A stretch of DNA of 64,000 bases, taken from the NCBI RefSeq assembly GCF_000429365.1, contig NZ_AUBS01000007.1, forward strand, positions 99,876 through 163,875, given 5' to 3'. The DNA comes from Pseudodonghicola xiamenensis DSM 18339 (GTDB lineage Bacteria; Pseudomonadota; Alphaproteobacteria; Rhodobacterales; Rhodobacteraceae). Made by a program: the position numbers and the translations under genes. Positions 52,196 to 60,721 of this stretch are shown here, one piece after another (position 1 is the stretch's first letter; each line of letters begins with the position of its first letter). Below the pieces are notes generated by a model. The model was not told the origin of the DNA, ran no database searches, and saw only the letters and a list, made by a program, of their open reading frames with translations.

Positions 52196-52242
52196 GCATT
52201 TTCGGACGCCTCACTTCGTCCTCGAGGCTCGGGCGGGTCAGG

Positions 52243-53001
52243 TCAGAGCAATTGCCCGCCCGATACCTCGATCCGCTGCCCGGTCATCCACTGCAGGTCT
52301 CCGGTCAGCAGTGCGGTTATTGCGCCGCCGATGTCATCCGGCAACCCGGCCCGCCCCATCGCCGTCATCTGGGCGACATGGCGGTTCGCTTCTGGGTTGT
52401 CGCGCACGGTGCCGCCGGCGAAATCTGTCTCGATGGCGCCGGGGGCGATGACATTCGCCGTAACGCCGCGCGGGCCGAGCTCGCGGGCGAGATAGCGGGT
52501 CAGAACCTCGATCCCGCCCTTCATCGCGGCATAAGCGGAGAAGCCCGGCAACGAGAAGCGGGCCAGGCCGGACGAGACGTTCAGAATGCGACCGCCATCG
52601 GTGATCATCGGCAGCAGGGTCTGGGTCAGGAAGAAGGGGCCGCGCAGGTGGATCGACATCAGTTGATCGAAATCGGCTTCTGTCGTCTCGGCAAAGAGTT
52701 TGGCGATGCCGGTGCCGGCATTGTTGATCAGCGCGTCGAAATCGCGCCGCCCCCAGGTTGTTTGCAGGCTATCTGCCAACCGGTCGGCGAACTCCTGAAA
52801 CCCCGCGGTGTCGCGGGTATCAAGGCGCAGCGCCACGGCGGTGCCGCCTGCCGCGGCGATCTCGGCCAGAACGGTGTCGGCGGCCTCGGCGTTGCTGTTG
52901 TAGGTCAGCACGATGCCCAGGCCTTCGCGGGCCAGGTGAAGGGCGGCATTGCGGCCAAGCCCGCGGCCGCCGCCGGTGATGAGGGCGATTTTGCCGGTCA
53001 T
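52243..53001 (-). CDS. SDR-family oxidoreductase
   Basis: A 252-residue short-chain dehydrogenase. The NAD(P) motif is ITGGGRGLGRNAALHLA at the N-terminus; the NNAG motif is LINNAGTG; the catalytic set is Ser in LNVSSGLARF, Tyr/Lys in YAAMKGGIEVLTRYLARELG; then ITANVIAPGAIETDF-like VTANVIAPGAIETDF. NADPH or NADH dependence is not clear from the loop. Start at 53001 (MTGKIALITGG). It is divergent from the AraC regulator gene (178 bases apart), so it is a probable regulated target. Substrate unknown. Confidence 0.92.
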   Translation of the reverse strand: MTGKIALITGGGRGLGRNAALHLAREGLGIVLTYNSNAEAADTVLAEIAAAGGTAVALRLDTRDTAGFQEFADRLADSLQTTWGRRDFDALINNAGTGIAKLFAETTEADFDQLMSIHLRGPFFLTQTLLPMITDGGRILNVSSGLARFSLPGFSAYAAMKGGIEVLTRYLARELGPRGVTANVIAPGAIETDFAGGTVRDNPEANRHVAQMTAMGRAGLPDDIGGAITALLTGDLQWMTGQRIEVSGGQLL

Positions 53002-53179
53002 GGGGAAACTCCGTCTCTGTGGTTCGATACGGTCAATCTGGCAGCAGATCGCAATTCCTGCCTGCCTCATCCTCCGGCAATCTTGCCCGATCCTCCGAAT
53101 GTCTGGCGCGACGTGGGACGGGGGCCTATTGTGGTGGCTATGAATGGTGGCGTTTCTGCAAGCCTTCGGGGTGTCCAAG

Positions 53180-54073
53180 ATGTCCAATCCTCTTCCTGAT
53201 CCTGACCTGGCCGGGCAGGTCCTTCGTTTTGCAGATCGGCATGGCGCCGATCATCGCAGCTTTCCCACCGGGGTGGCGGGGCTGACGCTGGTACGTACGC
53301 GGGCGCCGACGGCGCTGGAAGCGCAGGCCTATCACCCGCTGGTTTGTCTGGTGTTGCAGGGGCGCAAGGAAAGCTATCTGGGCCGCGAGCGGGTCGAATT
53401 CACCGCCGGTAATGCGGTGATCATCAGCCTTGATCTGCCGACCCGGGCGCGGGTGATCGAGGCTTCGCCGCACAGGCCCTATGTGGCCTTGGCGCTGAGG
53501 CTCGATCTCGATCTGGTGCGCAGCCTGGGGCTGGAGATGGAGCCGGTGGTCGAAGCGGCGGAACAGCCGGCGCGTGCGATCGAACCGGGACCGGTGGACG
53601 CGGCGCTGGTGGATGCGATGCGCCGGCTCTTTGCGCTGGTCGATGCACCGCAGGATCGGCCGGTGCTGGAACCGATGATCGTGCGGGAGATCCACTATCG
53701 CCTGCTCACCGCACCGCATGGTGGCATGTTGCGGCGGCTGGCGCAGCGCGACAGCCATGCCAGCCGCATCCATCGGGTGCTGGCCCGGATTCGGGGCGAT
53801 TGCACCACCGCCTTCTCGGTCGCGGAGCTGGCGACCCTGGCGGGGATGAGCCCGTCAAGCTTTCACGATCATTTCCGCGCGGTGACCAACACCACGCCCT
53901 TGCAGTACATCAAGGACATGCGGCTGCTGGAGGCGCGCCAGCGGTTGCGCAGCGGTGGCGACCCGGTGTCCAGTGTGGCCTTTGCGGTCGGCTATGAAAG
54001 CCCGACCCAGTTCAGCCGGGAATATGCCCGCAAGTTCGGAGTGACACCGCGCGCCGACCGCGACGCCGCCTGA
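53180..54073 (+). CDS. AraC-family transcriptional regulator
   Basis: A 297-residue regulator. The N-terminal AraC_N cupin-type domain (about 30-170) has VCLVLQGRKESYLG and GNAVIISLDLPTRARV, matching the AraC_N group (DUF-type cupin). The C-terminal pair of helix-turn-helix motifs is FSVAELATLAGMSPSSFHDHFRAVTNTTPLQYIKDMRLLEARQRL and DPVSSVAFAVGYESPTQFSREYARKFG. It is divergent from the SDR gene, and in this group the partner is often an aldehyde/ketone-acting enzyme. Effector unknown. A TTG/GTG-type upstream start at 53144 is possible. Confidence 0.9.
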   Translation: MSNPLPDPDLAGQVLRFADRHGADHRSFPTGVAGLTLVRTRAPTALEAQAYHPLVCLVLQGRKESYLGRERVEFTAGNAVIISLDLPTRARVIEASPHRPYVALALRLDLDLVRSLGLEMEPVVEAAEQPARAIEPGPVDAALVDAMRRLFALVDAPQDRPVLEPMIVREIHYRLLTAPHGGMLRRLAQRDSHASRIHRVLARIRGDCTTAFSVAELATLAGMSPSSFHDHFRAVTNTTPLQYIKDMRLLEARQRLRSGGDPVSSVAFAVGYESPTQFSREYARKFGVTPRADRDAA

Positions 54074-54095
54074 TCGCTGCGCCTGTCTTTCGACA

Positions 54096-55004
54096 TCATG
54101 TCTGCCCTGCCTTGTTCTTTTCCGGTGGGATCAGCGCCGCGCTGGCGGCAGTGCGCACCGCGCGGGTCAGCGGGCGCAGCGCCGGGGCCATCACCCGGCT
54201 GACCTGCCAGCTTAATCCCACATCGAGCGGTCGGTCGGGCAAGACCGGCACCAGGCGACCCTGGCGCAGATGCTCTGCCACCAGATGTGCCGGGTTCATG
54301 CCCCAGCCGAGGCCGGCCAGCGCCGCATCGGTGAAGGCGGTGGTCGAAGGCAGGGAATGCGCCGGAGGGCTGAGGCGGCGGTGGGTGACGGTTTCGATCC
54401 ACTGGCGTTGCAGCCGGTCCTTGGCATTGAAGATCATGCAGGGCGCTCTCGCCAGTGCCTCGGCCGTGACACCGTCCGGGAACCAGCGGGCCATGAAGGA
54501 GGGGCTGGCGGTGGCGAGATAGCGCAGCGATCCCAGGGGATAGGCGTCGCAGCCCGTCACCGGCTGATCATGTGCCGAGACCGCCGCGCTGACCGCGCCG
54601 CGTTTCAGCCAATCGGCGCTGTGGTCCTGATCGTCGATCACCAGATCGAACAGCAGATCGGAAACCGCCGCCATCGCCGGCACGAACCAGGTGGCGAGGC
54701 TGTCGGCGTTGACGGCGAGCTTCAGCCGCGCCGGCCCGGGCCCGGGATCGAGCGCCAGATCGCGGGACAGCTGCGCCTCCAGCAGCCCGACATCCTCGGC
54801 ATGTTTGGCGATCCGCGCGCCCATCGGCGTGGCTGTGCAGGGGCTGGCGCGATGGACCAGGGCCGCCCCCACCCGGTCCTCCAGCGCCTTGATCCGCTGC
54901 GAGACGGCCGACGGGGTGACGCCCAGATCGGCGGCAGCAGCGTCAAAGCTGCCTTGCCGTAGCACGGCGGCGAGAGCAGCGAGTTGGGCGGGATCGAACC
55001 GCAT
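54096..55004 (-). CDS. argP: ArgP-type LysR regulator
   Basis: A 302-residue LysR regulator of the ArgP (IciA) type. DNA-binding domain: FDPAQLAALAAVLRQGSFDAAAADLGVTPSAVSQRIKALEDRVGAALVHRASP. The effector domain has LKLAVNADSLATWFVPAM and FTDAALAGLGWGMNP, characteristic of ArgP, which responds to lysine or arginine. It is divergent from the ArgO exporter gene, the classical target. The start at 55004 is set by the common N-terminus; upstream in-frame starts lie in the exporter gene. An inverted repeat lies on its start codon. Confidence 0.9.
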   Translation of the reverse strand: MRFDPAQLAALAAVLRQGSFDAAAADLGVTPSAVSQRIKALEDRVGAALVHRASPCTATPMGARIAKHAEDVGLLEAQLSRDLALDPGPGPARLKLAVNADSLATWFVPAMAAVSDLLFDLVIDDQDHSADWLKRGAVSAAVSAHDQPVTGCDAYPLGSLRYLATASPSFMARWFPDGVTAEALARAPCMIFNAKDRLQRQWIETVTHRRLSPPAHSLPSTTAFTDAALAGLGWGMNPAHLVAEHLRQGRLVPVLPDRPLDVGLSWQVSRVMAPALRPLTRAVRTAASAALIPPEKNKAGQT

Positions 55005-55017
55005 TAGAATTCCTAAT
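55003..55017. promoter_or_regulatory. LysR-type operator at the argP start
   Basis: ATTAGAATTCCTAAT is an inverted repeat (ATTAG-N5-CTAAT) fitting T-N11-A. It overlaps the argP start codon (55002-55004) and lies about 75 bases before argO, in an AT-rich gap. Autorepression of argP and activation of argO from here are inferred. Confidence 0.6.
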
Positions 55018-55091
55018 TTAGGGTAAGTATCTTTAACTGGAGTAAATTCGATGCGGCCCTTAGTCAAATCCGGACTGAAGGAGAGACCGCC

Positions 55092-55691
55092 ATGCCATCC
55101 GCCATCCTGCCCGGCTTCGCCCTGGGGCTCAGCCTGATCGTTGCCATCGGGGCGCAGAACGCCTTTGTCCTGCGCCAAGGGCTGCGGCGCGACCATGTTC
55201 TGGCGGTGGTGCTGACCTGCGCGCTGTCGGATGCGGTGCTGATCGCAGCGGGCGTCTCGGGGATGGGCCGTCTGGCCACGCTGGCGCCCTGGTTCGAACC
55301 GGCGATGCGCTATGGCGGCGCGGCCTTCCTGATCGCCTATGGTGGGCGCAACCTGCTGGCGGCCGTGCGCGGCGGGGTGGCGATGCAGGTGGCAGGGCAG
55401 GGCGCGCGCGGGCGGGGCAGTGTGCTGCTGACCTGCCTAGCGCTGACCTGGCTCAATCCGCACGTCTATCTCGATACCGTGGTGCTGATCGGTTCGGTCT
55501 CGGCGCAATACGACGATCGGCTGGGGTTCGCTCTGGGGGCGGCAGCGGCGAGCTTTGCCTTCTTCTTCAGCCTCGGATTCGGGGCCAGGCTGATCGCGCC
55601 CTGGCTGGCACGCCCTGGCGCCTGGCGTGTACTCGATGCCGGGCTGGGGCTGGTGATGTGGGGCGTTGCCCTGCGACTAATTGTCATGTGA
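55092..55691 (+). CDS. argO: LysE/ArgO-family amino acid exporter
   Basis: A 199-residue membrane protein with six hydrophobic segments. The family start GFALGLSLIVAIGAQNAFVLRQGLRRDHVLAVVLTCALSDAVLIAAGVSG is nearly diagnostic; LALTWLNPHVYLDTVVLIGSVS is the second signature. It exports arginine and/or lysine. Divergent from ArgP with a LysR box between the two. An AAGGAGAG ribosome site precedes the ATG. Confidence 0.93.
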   Translation: MPSAILPGFALGLSLIVAIGAQNAFVLRQGLRRDHVLAVVLTCALSDAVLIAAGVSGMGRLATLAPWFEPAMRYGGAAFLIAYGGRNLLAAVRGGVAMQVAGQGARGRGSVLLTCLALTWLNPHVYLDTVVLIGSVSAQYDDRLGFALGAAAASFAFFFSLGFGARLIAPWLARPGAWRVLDAGLGLVMWGVALRLIVM

Positions 55692-55731
55692 AGTCTTGTG
55701 TGGTGCGGCAATTGCGTGTTCAACCGCTGGT

Positions 55732-56649
55732 ATGACACAGCCTAACGTCGCTTCCTTGCTCGCGCGCCCGCTGGCCGGTGTTCTCTGGATGCTGGCCGCC
55801 GGTGTGACCTTTGTGGTGATGACGGCTCTGGTCAAATCTCTGGGACACCGGATTCCGGCGCCTCAGGCTGCCTTTTTGCGCTACGCGATGGGGCTGATCT
55901 TCGTGCTGCCGATGCTGCGTCCGATCCTGGCCACCCGTTTCACCGGGCGGCTCGCCGGACTTTTTGCGCTGCGGGGGATGCTGCATGCGGGGGGCGTGAT
56001 GCTCTGGTTCTTCGCGATGACGCGGATTCCCCTAGCCGAGCTGACGGCGCTGAACTACCTGTCGCCGATCTTCGTGACCATCGGCGCGGCGCTGTTTCTG
56101 GGCGAACATCTGGCGATCCGCAGGATCGTGGCGATCGGCGTGGCGCTGATCGGGACCGTGGTCATTCTGCGCCCCGGCTTTCGCGAGATCGAACCGGGGC
56201 ATCTGGCAATGCTGGTGGCGGCGACGGTGTTCAGCGGCTCTTACCTGGTGGCCAAGGTGCTGGCCGACAGGGTGAGTCCGGTAGTGGTGGTCTCGATGCT
56301 GTCGGTCTGGGTTACCATCGGCCTGGCGCCCTTTGCCATCGCGGTCTGGGTCCGGCCGACGCCTTACGAACTGGCGATGCTTTTCGCGGTGGCCTGTTTT
56401 GCCACCGCCGGGCATCTGATGATGACCATGGCGATGCGGGCGGCGCCGTTGACCGTGACCCAGCCAGTAACCTTCCTGCAATTGGTCTGGGCGACGCTGA
56501 TGGGGTATCTGCTGTTTGGCGAAAATGTCGATGTCTGGGTGCTGGCCGGTGCCGGCATGATCTTGGCGGCGATCAGTTTTATCACCTGGCGCGAAACTTT
56601 GATGGGGCGGCGCAGCGTCACGCCGCCGACCCCGGCCACCAAGATCTGA
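55732..56649 (+). CDS. EamA/DMT-family transporter
   Basis: A 305-residue protein with ten hydrophobic segments in two EamA repeats: residues about 15-150 (AAGVTFVVMTALVKSLG, LNYLSPIFVTIGAALFLGEHL) and about 160-295 (LVAATVFSGSYLVAKVLA, VTFLQLVWATLMGYLLFGEN). It should export a metabolite or drug; the substrate is not known. It lies 40 bases after argO and may be read through from it. Start at 55732 (MTQPNVASL). Confidence 0.9.
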   Translation: MTQPNVASLLARPLAGVLWMLAAGVTFVVMTALVKSLGHRIPAPQAAFLRYAMGLIFVLPMLRPILATRFTGRLAGLFALRGMLHAGGVMLWFFAMTRIPLAELTALNYLSPIFVTIGAALFLGEHLAIRRIVAIGVALIGTVVILRPGFREIEPGHLAMLVAATVFSGSYLVAKVLADRVSPVVVVSMLSVWVTIGLAPFAIAVWVRPTPYELAMLFAVACFATAGHLMMTMAMRAAPLTVTQPVTFLQLVWATLMGYLLFGENVDVWVLAGAGMILAAISFITWRETLMGRRSVTPPTPATKI

Positions 56650-56677
56650 GCACGTGGCGAATGGTGAGGGCCTTCTT

Positions 56678-56693
56678 GATTGACGGGTCAGTC
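56678..56693 (+). promoter_or_regulatory. Operator-like palindrome upstream of betI
   Basis: GATTGACGGGTCAGTC is a near-perfect inverted repeat (GAYTGAC-N2-GTCARTC), 45 bases before the betI start. BetI controls its own operon in other species, so this is the expected operator place; the motif itself has not been verified. Confidence 0.6.
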
Positions 56694-56737
56694 GGCAAGT
56701 CTTAGCGTCGTTCGGCCAAGTCAGAAAGGGTGAGCCC

Positions 56738-57313
56738 ATGCCAAAGCTGGGAATGGAACCGATTCGCCGCGAGGCGTTGGTGCGCGCCACCATCGCCGAA
56801 CTGGGAGCCGCCGGTACGCTGGATGTGACCGTCAGCCAGATCGCGCGCCGCGCCGGCGTTTCGAGCGCATTGGCGCATCACTATTTCGGTGGCAAAGATC
56901 AGATCTTTCTGGCCGCCATGCGGCGCATCCTCGCGGATTTCGGCGCCGATGTACGGCATGAATTGCGTGCCTCCCGCCCGCGGCTTCGGGCCGAGGCGAT
57001 CGTGCGGGCCTGTTTCTCGGGGTCGAGCTTCACCGCCGAGGCGGTGGGGGCCTGGATGTGTTTCTATGTCTTGGCCCAGAGCAATGCCGAGGCGCTGAGG
57101 CTGTGGCAGATCTATCATCTGAGGCTGCGGTCGAACCTGATTCATGCCCTGCGTCCGGTCTGTTCTGCGCCGGAGGTGGCGGCGGACACGTTGGGGGCGT
57201 TGATCGACGGGCTCTATATCCGTGCCGCGCTCGATCCCGGTCTCAGCCCGGCCCAGGCCGAGCAACAGGCCCTTTCGGTGTTGAATAACCTCTGTGCGAG
57301 GCCGCAGGCATGA
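56738..57313 (+). CDS. betI: Transcriptional repressor BetI
   Basis: A 191-residue TetR regulator of choline metabolism. The start MPKLGMEPIRREALVRATIAELG, the helix-turn-helix VSQIARRAGVSSALAHHYFGGKDQIFLAAMRRIL and the FYVLAQSNAEALRLWQIYHLRLRSNLIHAL block are diagnostic of BetI. Choline relieves repression in known systems. It overlaps choline-sulfatase by four bases. The usual partners betB and betA are absent from this window. Confidence 0.94.
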   Translation: MPKLGMEPIRREALVRATIAELGAAGTLDVTVSQIARRAGVSSALAHHYFGGKDQIFLAAMRRILADFGADVRHELRASRPRLRAEAIVRACFSGSSFTAEAVGAWMCFYVLAQSNAEALRLWQIYHLRLRSNLIHALRPVCSAPEVAADTLGALIDGLYIRAALDPGLSPAQAEQQALSVLNNLCARPQA

Positions 57314-58818
57314 GCCAGCCCAACATCCTGATCGTGATGGTCGATCAGCTTAATGGCACGTTGTTTCCCGACGGGCCGGTCGATTGGTTGCATGTGCCGA
57401 ACCTGAAGAAACTGGCCAGCCGCTCCAGCCGTTTCGCCAATGCCTATACCGCCTCGCCACTTTGTGCACCGGGGCGCGCCAGCTTCATGTCCGGGCAATT
57501 GCCGTCGCGCACTGGCGTCTATGACAACGCAGCAGAGTTCCGCAGCGACATCCCCACCTATGCCCACCATCTGCGGCGGGCGGGCTATTACACCTGTCTC
57601 TCGGGCAAGATGCATTTCGTCGGCCCCGATCAGCTACATGGGTTCGAGGACCGGCTGACCACCGATATCTATCCCGCCGATTTCGGCTGGACGCCCGATT
57701 ACCGCAAGCCGGGCGAGCGGATCGACTGGTGGTATCACAACATGGGATCGGTCACCGGGGCAGGTGTGGCCGAGATCTCCAATCAGCTCGAATACGATGA
57801 CGAAGTCGCCTATCACGCCAGGGCCAAGCTCTATGATCTGGCGCGGGGCAGGGATGGTCGGCCCTGGTGCCTGACCGTCAGCTTCACCCACCCGCATGAT
57901 CCTTATGTGGCGCGACGGAAATACTGGGACCTCTACGCCGATTGCGATCATTTGCAGCCTGATATCCCGGCGATCCCCTACGAGGATCAGGATGCGCATT
58001 CGAAGCGGATCTTCGATGCCAACGACTGGCGCAATTTCGATATCACCCCGCGTGACATCGAACGCTCCCGCCGGGCCTATTTCGCCAATATCTCCTATCT
58101 CGACGACAAGATCGGCGAGATTTTGCAGGTGCTTGAGGAGACCCAGCAAGAGGCGATCGTGGTCTTTCTGTCGGATCACGGCGACATGCTGGGCGAGCGC
58201 GGGTTGTGGTTCAAGATGAATTTCTTCGAAGGCTCGGCTCGGGTGCCACTGATGATCTCTGCGCCCGGGTTGCCGGTCGGGCGGGTGGAGACGCCGGTTT
58301 CGACCCTGGATGTGGTGCCGACATTGGGCGCGCTGGCCGGTGTCGATCTGGGCGAGATCGCGCCCTGGACCGATGGCGAGGATCTCTGCCCGCTGGCGCG
58401 GGGCGCGCGCCGGGACACGCCTGTTGCGCTGGAATATGCCGCCGAGGCCTCTGAATCGCCCTTGGTCTGTTTGCGGCAGGGGCAATGGAAATATACCCGC
58501 TGTCTGCTCGATCCCGAACAGCTGTTCGATCTTGAGGCCGACCCGCATGAGCTGACCAACCTCGCCGCCGACCCGGCCCATGCCGATACATTGGAGCGGT
58601 TTCGCGAGATGGCCGGCGCGCATTGGCAGTTGGATCGGTTCGATGCGGAGGTTCGCGCCAGCCAGGCGCGCCGCTGGGTGGTTTATGAGGCGCTGCGGCA
58701 GGGCGGCTACTACCCCTGGGATTACCAGCCGCTGCAGAAGGCCTCGGAACGCTACATGCGCAATCATATGGATCTGAACGTTTTGGAAGACAGCCAGAGG
58801 TTCCCGCGCGGCGACTGA
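57310..58818 (+). CDS. betC: Choline-sulfatase
   Basis: A 502-residue type I sulfatase releasing choline from choline-O-sulfate. The Cys that becomes formylglycine is Cys52 in SPLCAPGRASFMSGQLPSRTGVYDN. Metal ligands: VDQLNG near the N-terminus and FLSDHGDMLGERGLWFKMNFFEGSARVPLMIS. The C-terminal region YPWDYQPLQKASERYMRNHMDLNVLE is typical of BetC and carries the family's own lid. It needs an anaerobic/aerobic sulfatase-maturing enzyme, not seen here. The start overlaps the stop of betI (ATGA). The choline product would need betAB, encoded elsewhere, to give betaine. Confidence 0.95.
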   Translation: MSQPNILIVMVDQLNGTLFPDGPVDWLHVPNLKKLASRSSRFANAYTASPLCAPGRASFMSGQLPSRTGVYDNAAEFRSDIPTYAHHLRRAGYYTCLSGKMHFVGPDQLHGFEDRLTTDIYPADFGWTPDYRKPGERIDWWYHNMGSVTGAGVAEISNQLEYDDEVAYHARAKLYDLARGRDGRPWCLTVSFTHPHDPYVARRKYWDLYADCDHLQPDIPAIPYEDQDAHSKRIFDANDWRNFDITPRDIERSRRAYFANISYLDDKIGEILQVLEETQQEAIVVFLSDHGDMLGERGLWFKMNFFEGSARVPLMISAPGLPVGRVETPVSTLDVVPTLGALAGVDLGEIAPWTDGEDLCPLARGARRDTPVALEYAAEASESPLVCLRQGQWKYTRCLLDPEQLFDLEADPHELTNLAADPAHADTLERFREMAGAHWQLDRFDAEVRASQARRWVVYEALRQGGYYPWDYQPLQKASERYMRNHMDLNVLEDSQRFPRGD

Positions 58819-58905
58819 GGCGCGCCGGGTTTGATCGGCGTCAATGTGGTGGACTTGCGCGCTCCATAGGGTATAGCGACACCAAATGTTGGAAGGAGCG
58901 AACAG

Positions 58906-59142
58906 ATGACGCATACCCCGCACGAGCTGAATGAGGAATTCCCCGAGCAGGTCGAAAAGATCGCCGAGCTGAAGAAAAGCGATCCGCATTTCGCCAAGCT
59001 GGTCGATGAATATCACGAGGTGAACCGTGCCGTGCACCGGGCCGAGACCAATGTCGAGCCGGTGGAGGAGCTGACCGAAGTCGATCTGCGCAAACAGCGC
59101 GCTGCCCTGAAAGATGAGATCTGGGGCCTGATTTCGGCCTGA
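58906..59142 (+). CDS. DUF465 (YdcH) family protein
   Basis: A 78-residue, strongly charged helical protein: LNEEFPEQVEKIAELKKSDPHFAKLVDEYHEVNRAVHRAE is the DUF465 pattern, in which a coiled-coil hairpin is expected. Function unknown. It has a GGAAGGAGCG ribosome site, its own AT-rich leader and a terminator, so it is monocistronic. Confidence 0.9.
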   Translation: MTHTPHELNEEFPEQVEKIAELKKSDPHFAKLVDEYHEVNRAVHRAETNVEPVEELTEVDLRKQRAALKDEIWGLISA

Positions 59143-59167
59143 TCGGTCGACAGGTTGAAAGATCATG

Positions 59168-59196
59168 AAACGCGCGGCCGCTTGGTCGCGCGTTTT
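59168..59196. terminator. Bidirectional terminator between DUF465 and ScfR-type genes
   Basis: AAACGCGCG and CGCGCGTTT form a perfect 9-bp stem with T and A runs on both sides. It serves the plus-strand DUF465 gene and the minus-strand regulator gene. Confidence 0.82.
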
Positions 59197-59211
59197 GCGT
59201 TTCAGCCGCGG

Positions 59212-60612
59212 CTATTTCACCTCGTAGGGGAGGACGCCGCGGCGGTTGGCGTCGATATTGAGCCGACGTTCCAGCGGTGGCACCGAACGCTGGTGGCAGG
59301 TCTTGCGTTCGCAGATCCGGCAGGAAATCCCGATCGGTTCGAAAGCGTTGGCATTGTTCACGTCCAGCGTGTCGGCATAGACCAGCGCGTCGGCGTGGCG
59401 CACCTCGCACCCCAGCGCGATGGCATAGCGACGCACCGGCGCGCCGAAGCTGCCGCCGGGTTTCGATACATCGCGCGCGAGATTGATATAGCGCACCCCG
59501 TCCGGGGTTTCGGCCAGTTGCAGCAGGAAGCGGCCCGGTGTCTCGAAGGCCCGGTGCACGTTCCACAGGGGGCAGGCGCCGCCGAAGCGGGCGAATTGCA
59601 GCCGCGTGGCGCTGTGGCGCTTGGTGATGGTGCCGGCCTGGTCGACCCGGGCGAAGAAGAAGGGAATGCCCTTGGCGCCGGGGCGCTGCAGGGTCGACAG
59701 CCGGTGCGCCACCTGTTCGATCGAGGCGTCGAAGCGGGCGCCCAGAAGTTCCAGATCGTGGCGGGTCTCCTGGGCGGCCTCCAGAAAGGTGCTGTAAGGC
59801 ATCAGTGCCGCGCCGGCGAAATAGTTGGCCAGCCCGATCTTGGCGATGGCGCGGGCCTCGTCGCTGCGGAAGCGGGCGAAATCCAGCGTCGCCTCCAGCA
59901 GCTTGTCCTGCTGCAGCAGCGCCAGTTGCAACAACATCTGAAAGGCTTGGGTCTGCGGCGTCGCCCGGGTCGACAGGCGCAACATGCGGGTTTCGATATC
60001 GTAATCGCGCATCGGTGCGATATCCACCAGTTCGATGCGCACGCCGAGTCCTTCGAGCGCCGCCATCGCGGTTTCGCGCATGTGGCCGGGACCGCAGCTC
60101 TGCTGGGCGAAATTCTCGGCCGCGCGATCCACCGCGTCGATGTAGTTATCGCAATAGTGGAAGAAATCGCGCACCTCTTCCCAGGGGCTGGCCTCGATTT
60201 GCGCATCTTCCCGCCCCAGCGCCTCGTCCAGCGAGGCCAGTCGTTCATGCGTCTGGCGGTAACTGCGGTGCAGCGCCAGAAAGGCCCGGGCCAGCGCCGG
60301 CGCGTTCGAGGCGGTCAGTCGCAGATCGGCCAGCGGCGGGGCGACATCGGCGAAGACCGGATCTGCCAGAACTTCGCGCATGTCGCTGACCAGTCGCTCG
60401 CTGTCCCCGGTGGAGAGTTCGGTGACATCCAGGCCGAACTCCTGCGCCAGCGCCAGTACCACCGTGGTGCTGACCGGGCGATTGTTGTTCTCCATCTGGT
60501 TCAGATAGGGCAGGGACACGCCGAGCTTGCTGGCGAAATCCTTCTGCGTCAGGCCGAGCCGTGTGCGCATCTCGCGCAGCTTGGCGCCGGCATAGAGCTT
60601 TTGCGTGGCCAT
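59212..60612 (-). CDS. ScfR-type short-chain acyl-CoA regulator
   Basis: A 466-residue XRE regulator. The N-terminal helix-turn-helix is LREMRTRLGLTQKDFASKLGVSLPYLNQMENNNRPVSTTVVLALAQEFG (about 12-62). The middle is an IrrE/ImmA-like sensor region (YCDNYIDAVDRAAENFAQQ, MLRLSTRATPQTQAFQMLLQLALLQQ). The C-terminal DUF2083 part ends with GISCRICERKTCHQRSVPPL, a Cys cluster seen in RamB/PccR/ScfR proteins. These regulate propionyl-CoA, methylcitrate or glyoxylate genes by sensing acyl-CoA. No such target lies next to it here. Start at 60612. Confidence 0.88.
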   Translation of the reverse strand: MATQKLYAGAKLREMRTRLGLTQKDFASKLGVSLPYLNQMENNNRPVSTTVVLALAQEFGLDVTELSTGDSERLVSDMREVLADPVFADVAPPLADLRLTASNAPALARAFLALHRSYRQTHERLASLDEALGREDAQIEASPWEEVRDFFHYCDNYIDAVDRAAENFAQQSCGPGHMRETAMAALEGLGVRIELVDIAPMRDYDIETRMLRLSTRATPQTQAFQMLLQLALLQQDKLLEATLDFARFRSDEARAIAKIGLANYFAGAALMPYSTFLEAAQETRHDLELLGARFDASIEQVAHRLSTLQRPGAKGIPFFFARVDQAGTITKRHSATRLQFARFGGACPLWNVHRAFETPGRFLLQLAETPDGVRYINLARDVSKPGGSFGAPVRRYAIALGCEVRHADALVYADTLDVNNANAFEPIGISCRICERKTCHQRSVPPLERRLNIDANRRGVLPYEVK

Positions 60613-60721
60613 GGGGGGTCCGTGGGCGGTTATTTGCGGCTTTGCTTTCTGTACTGGATAGATTTGCAAAGCGCCGGATGCAAGTCCGAGCCGACATCCG
60701 GGAGGGGGCTGGGAAGGGGTG

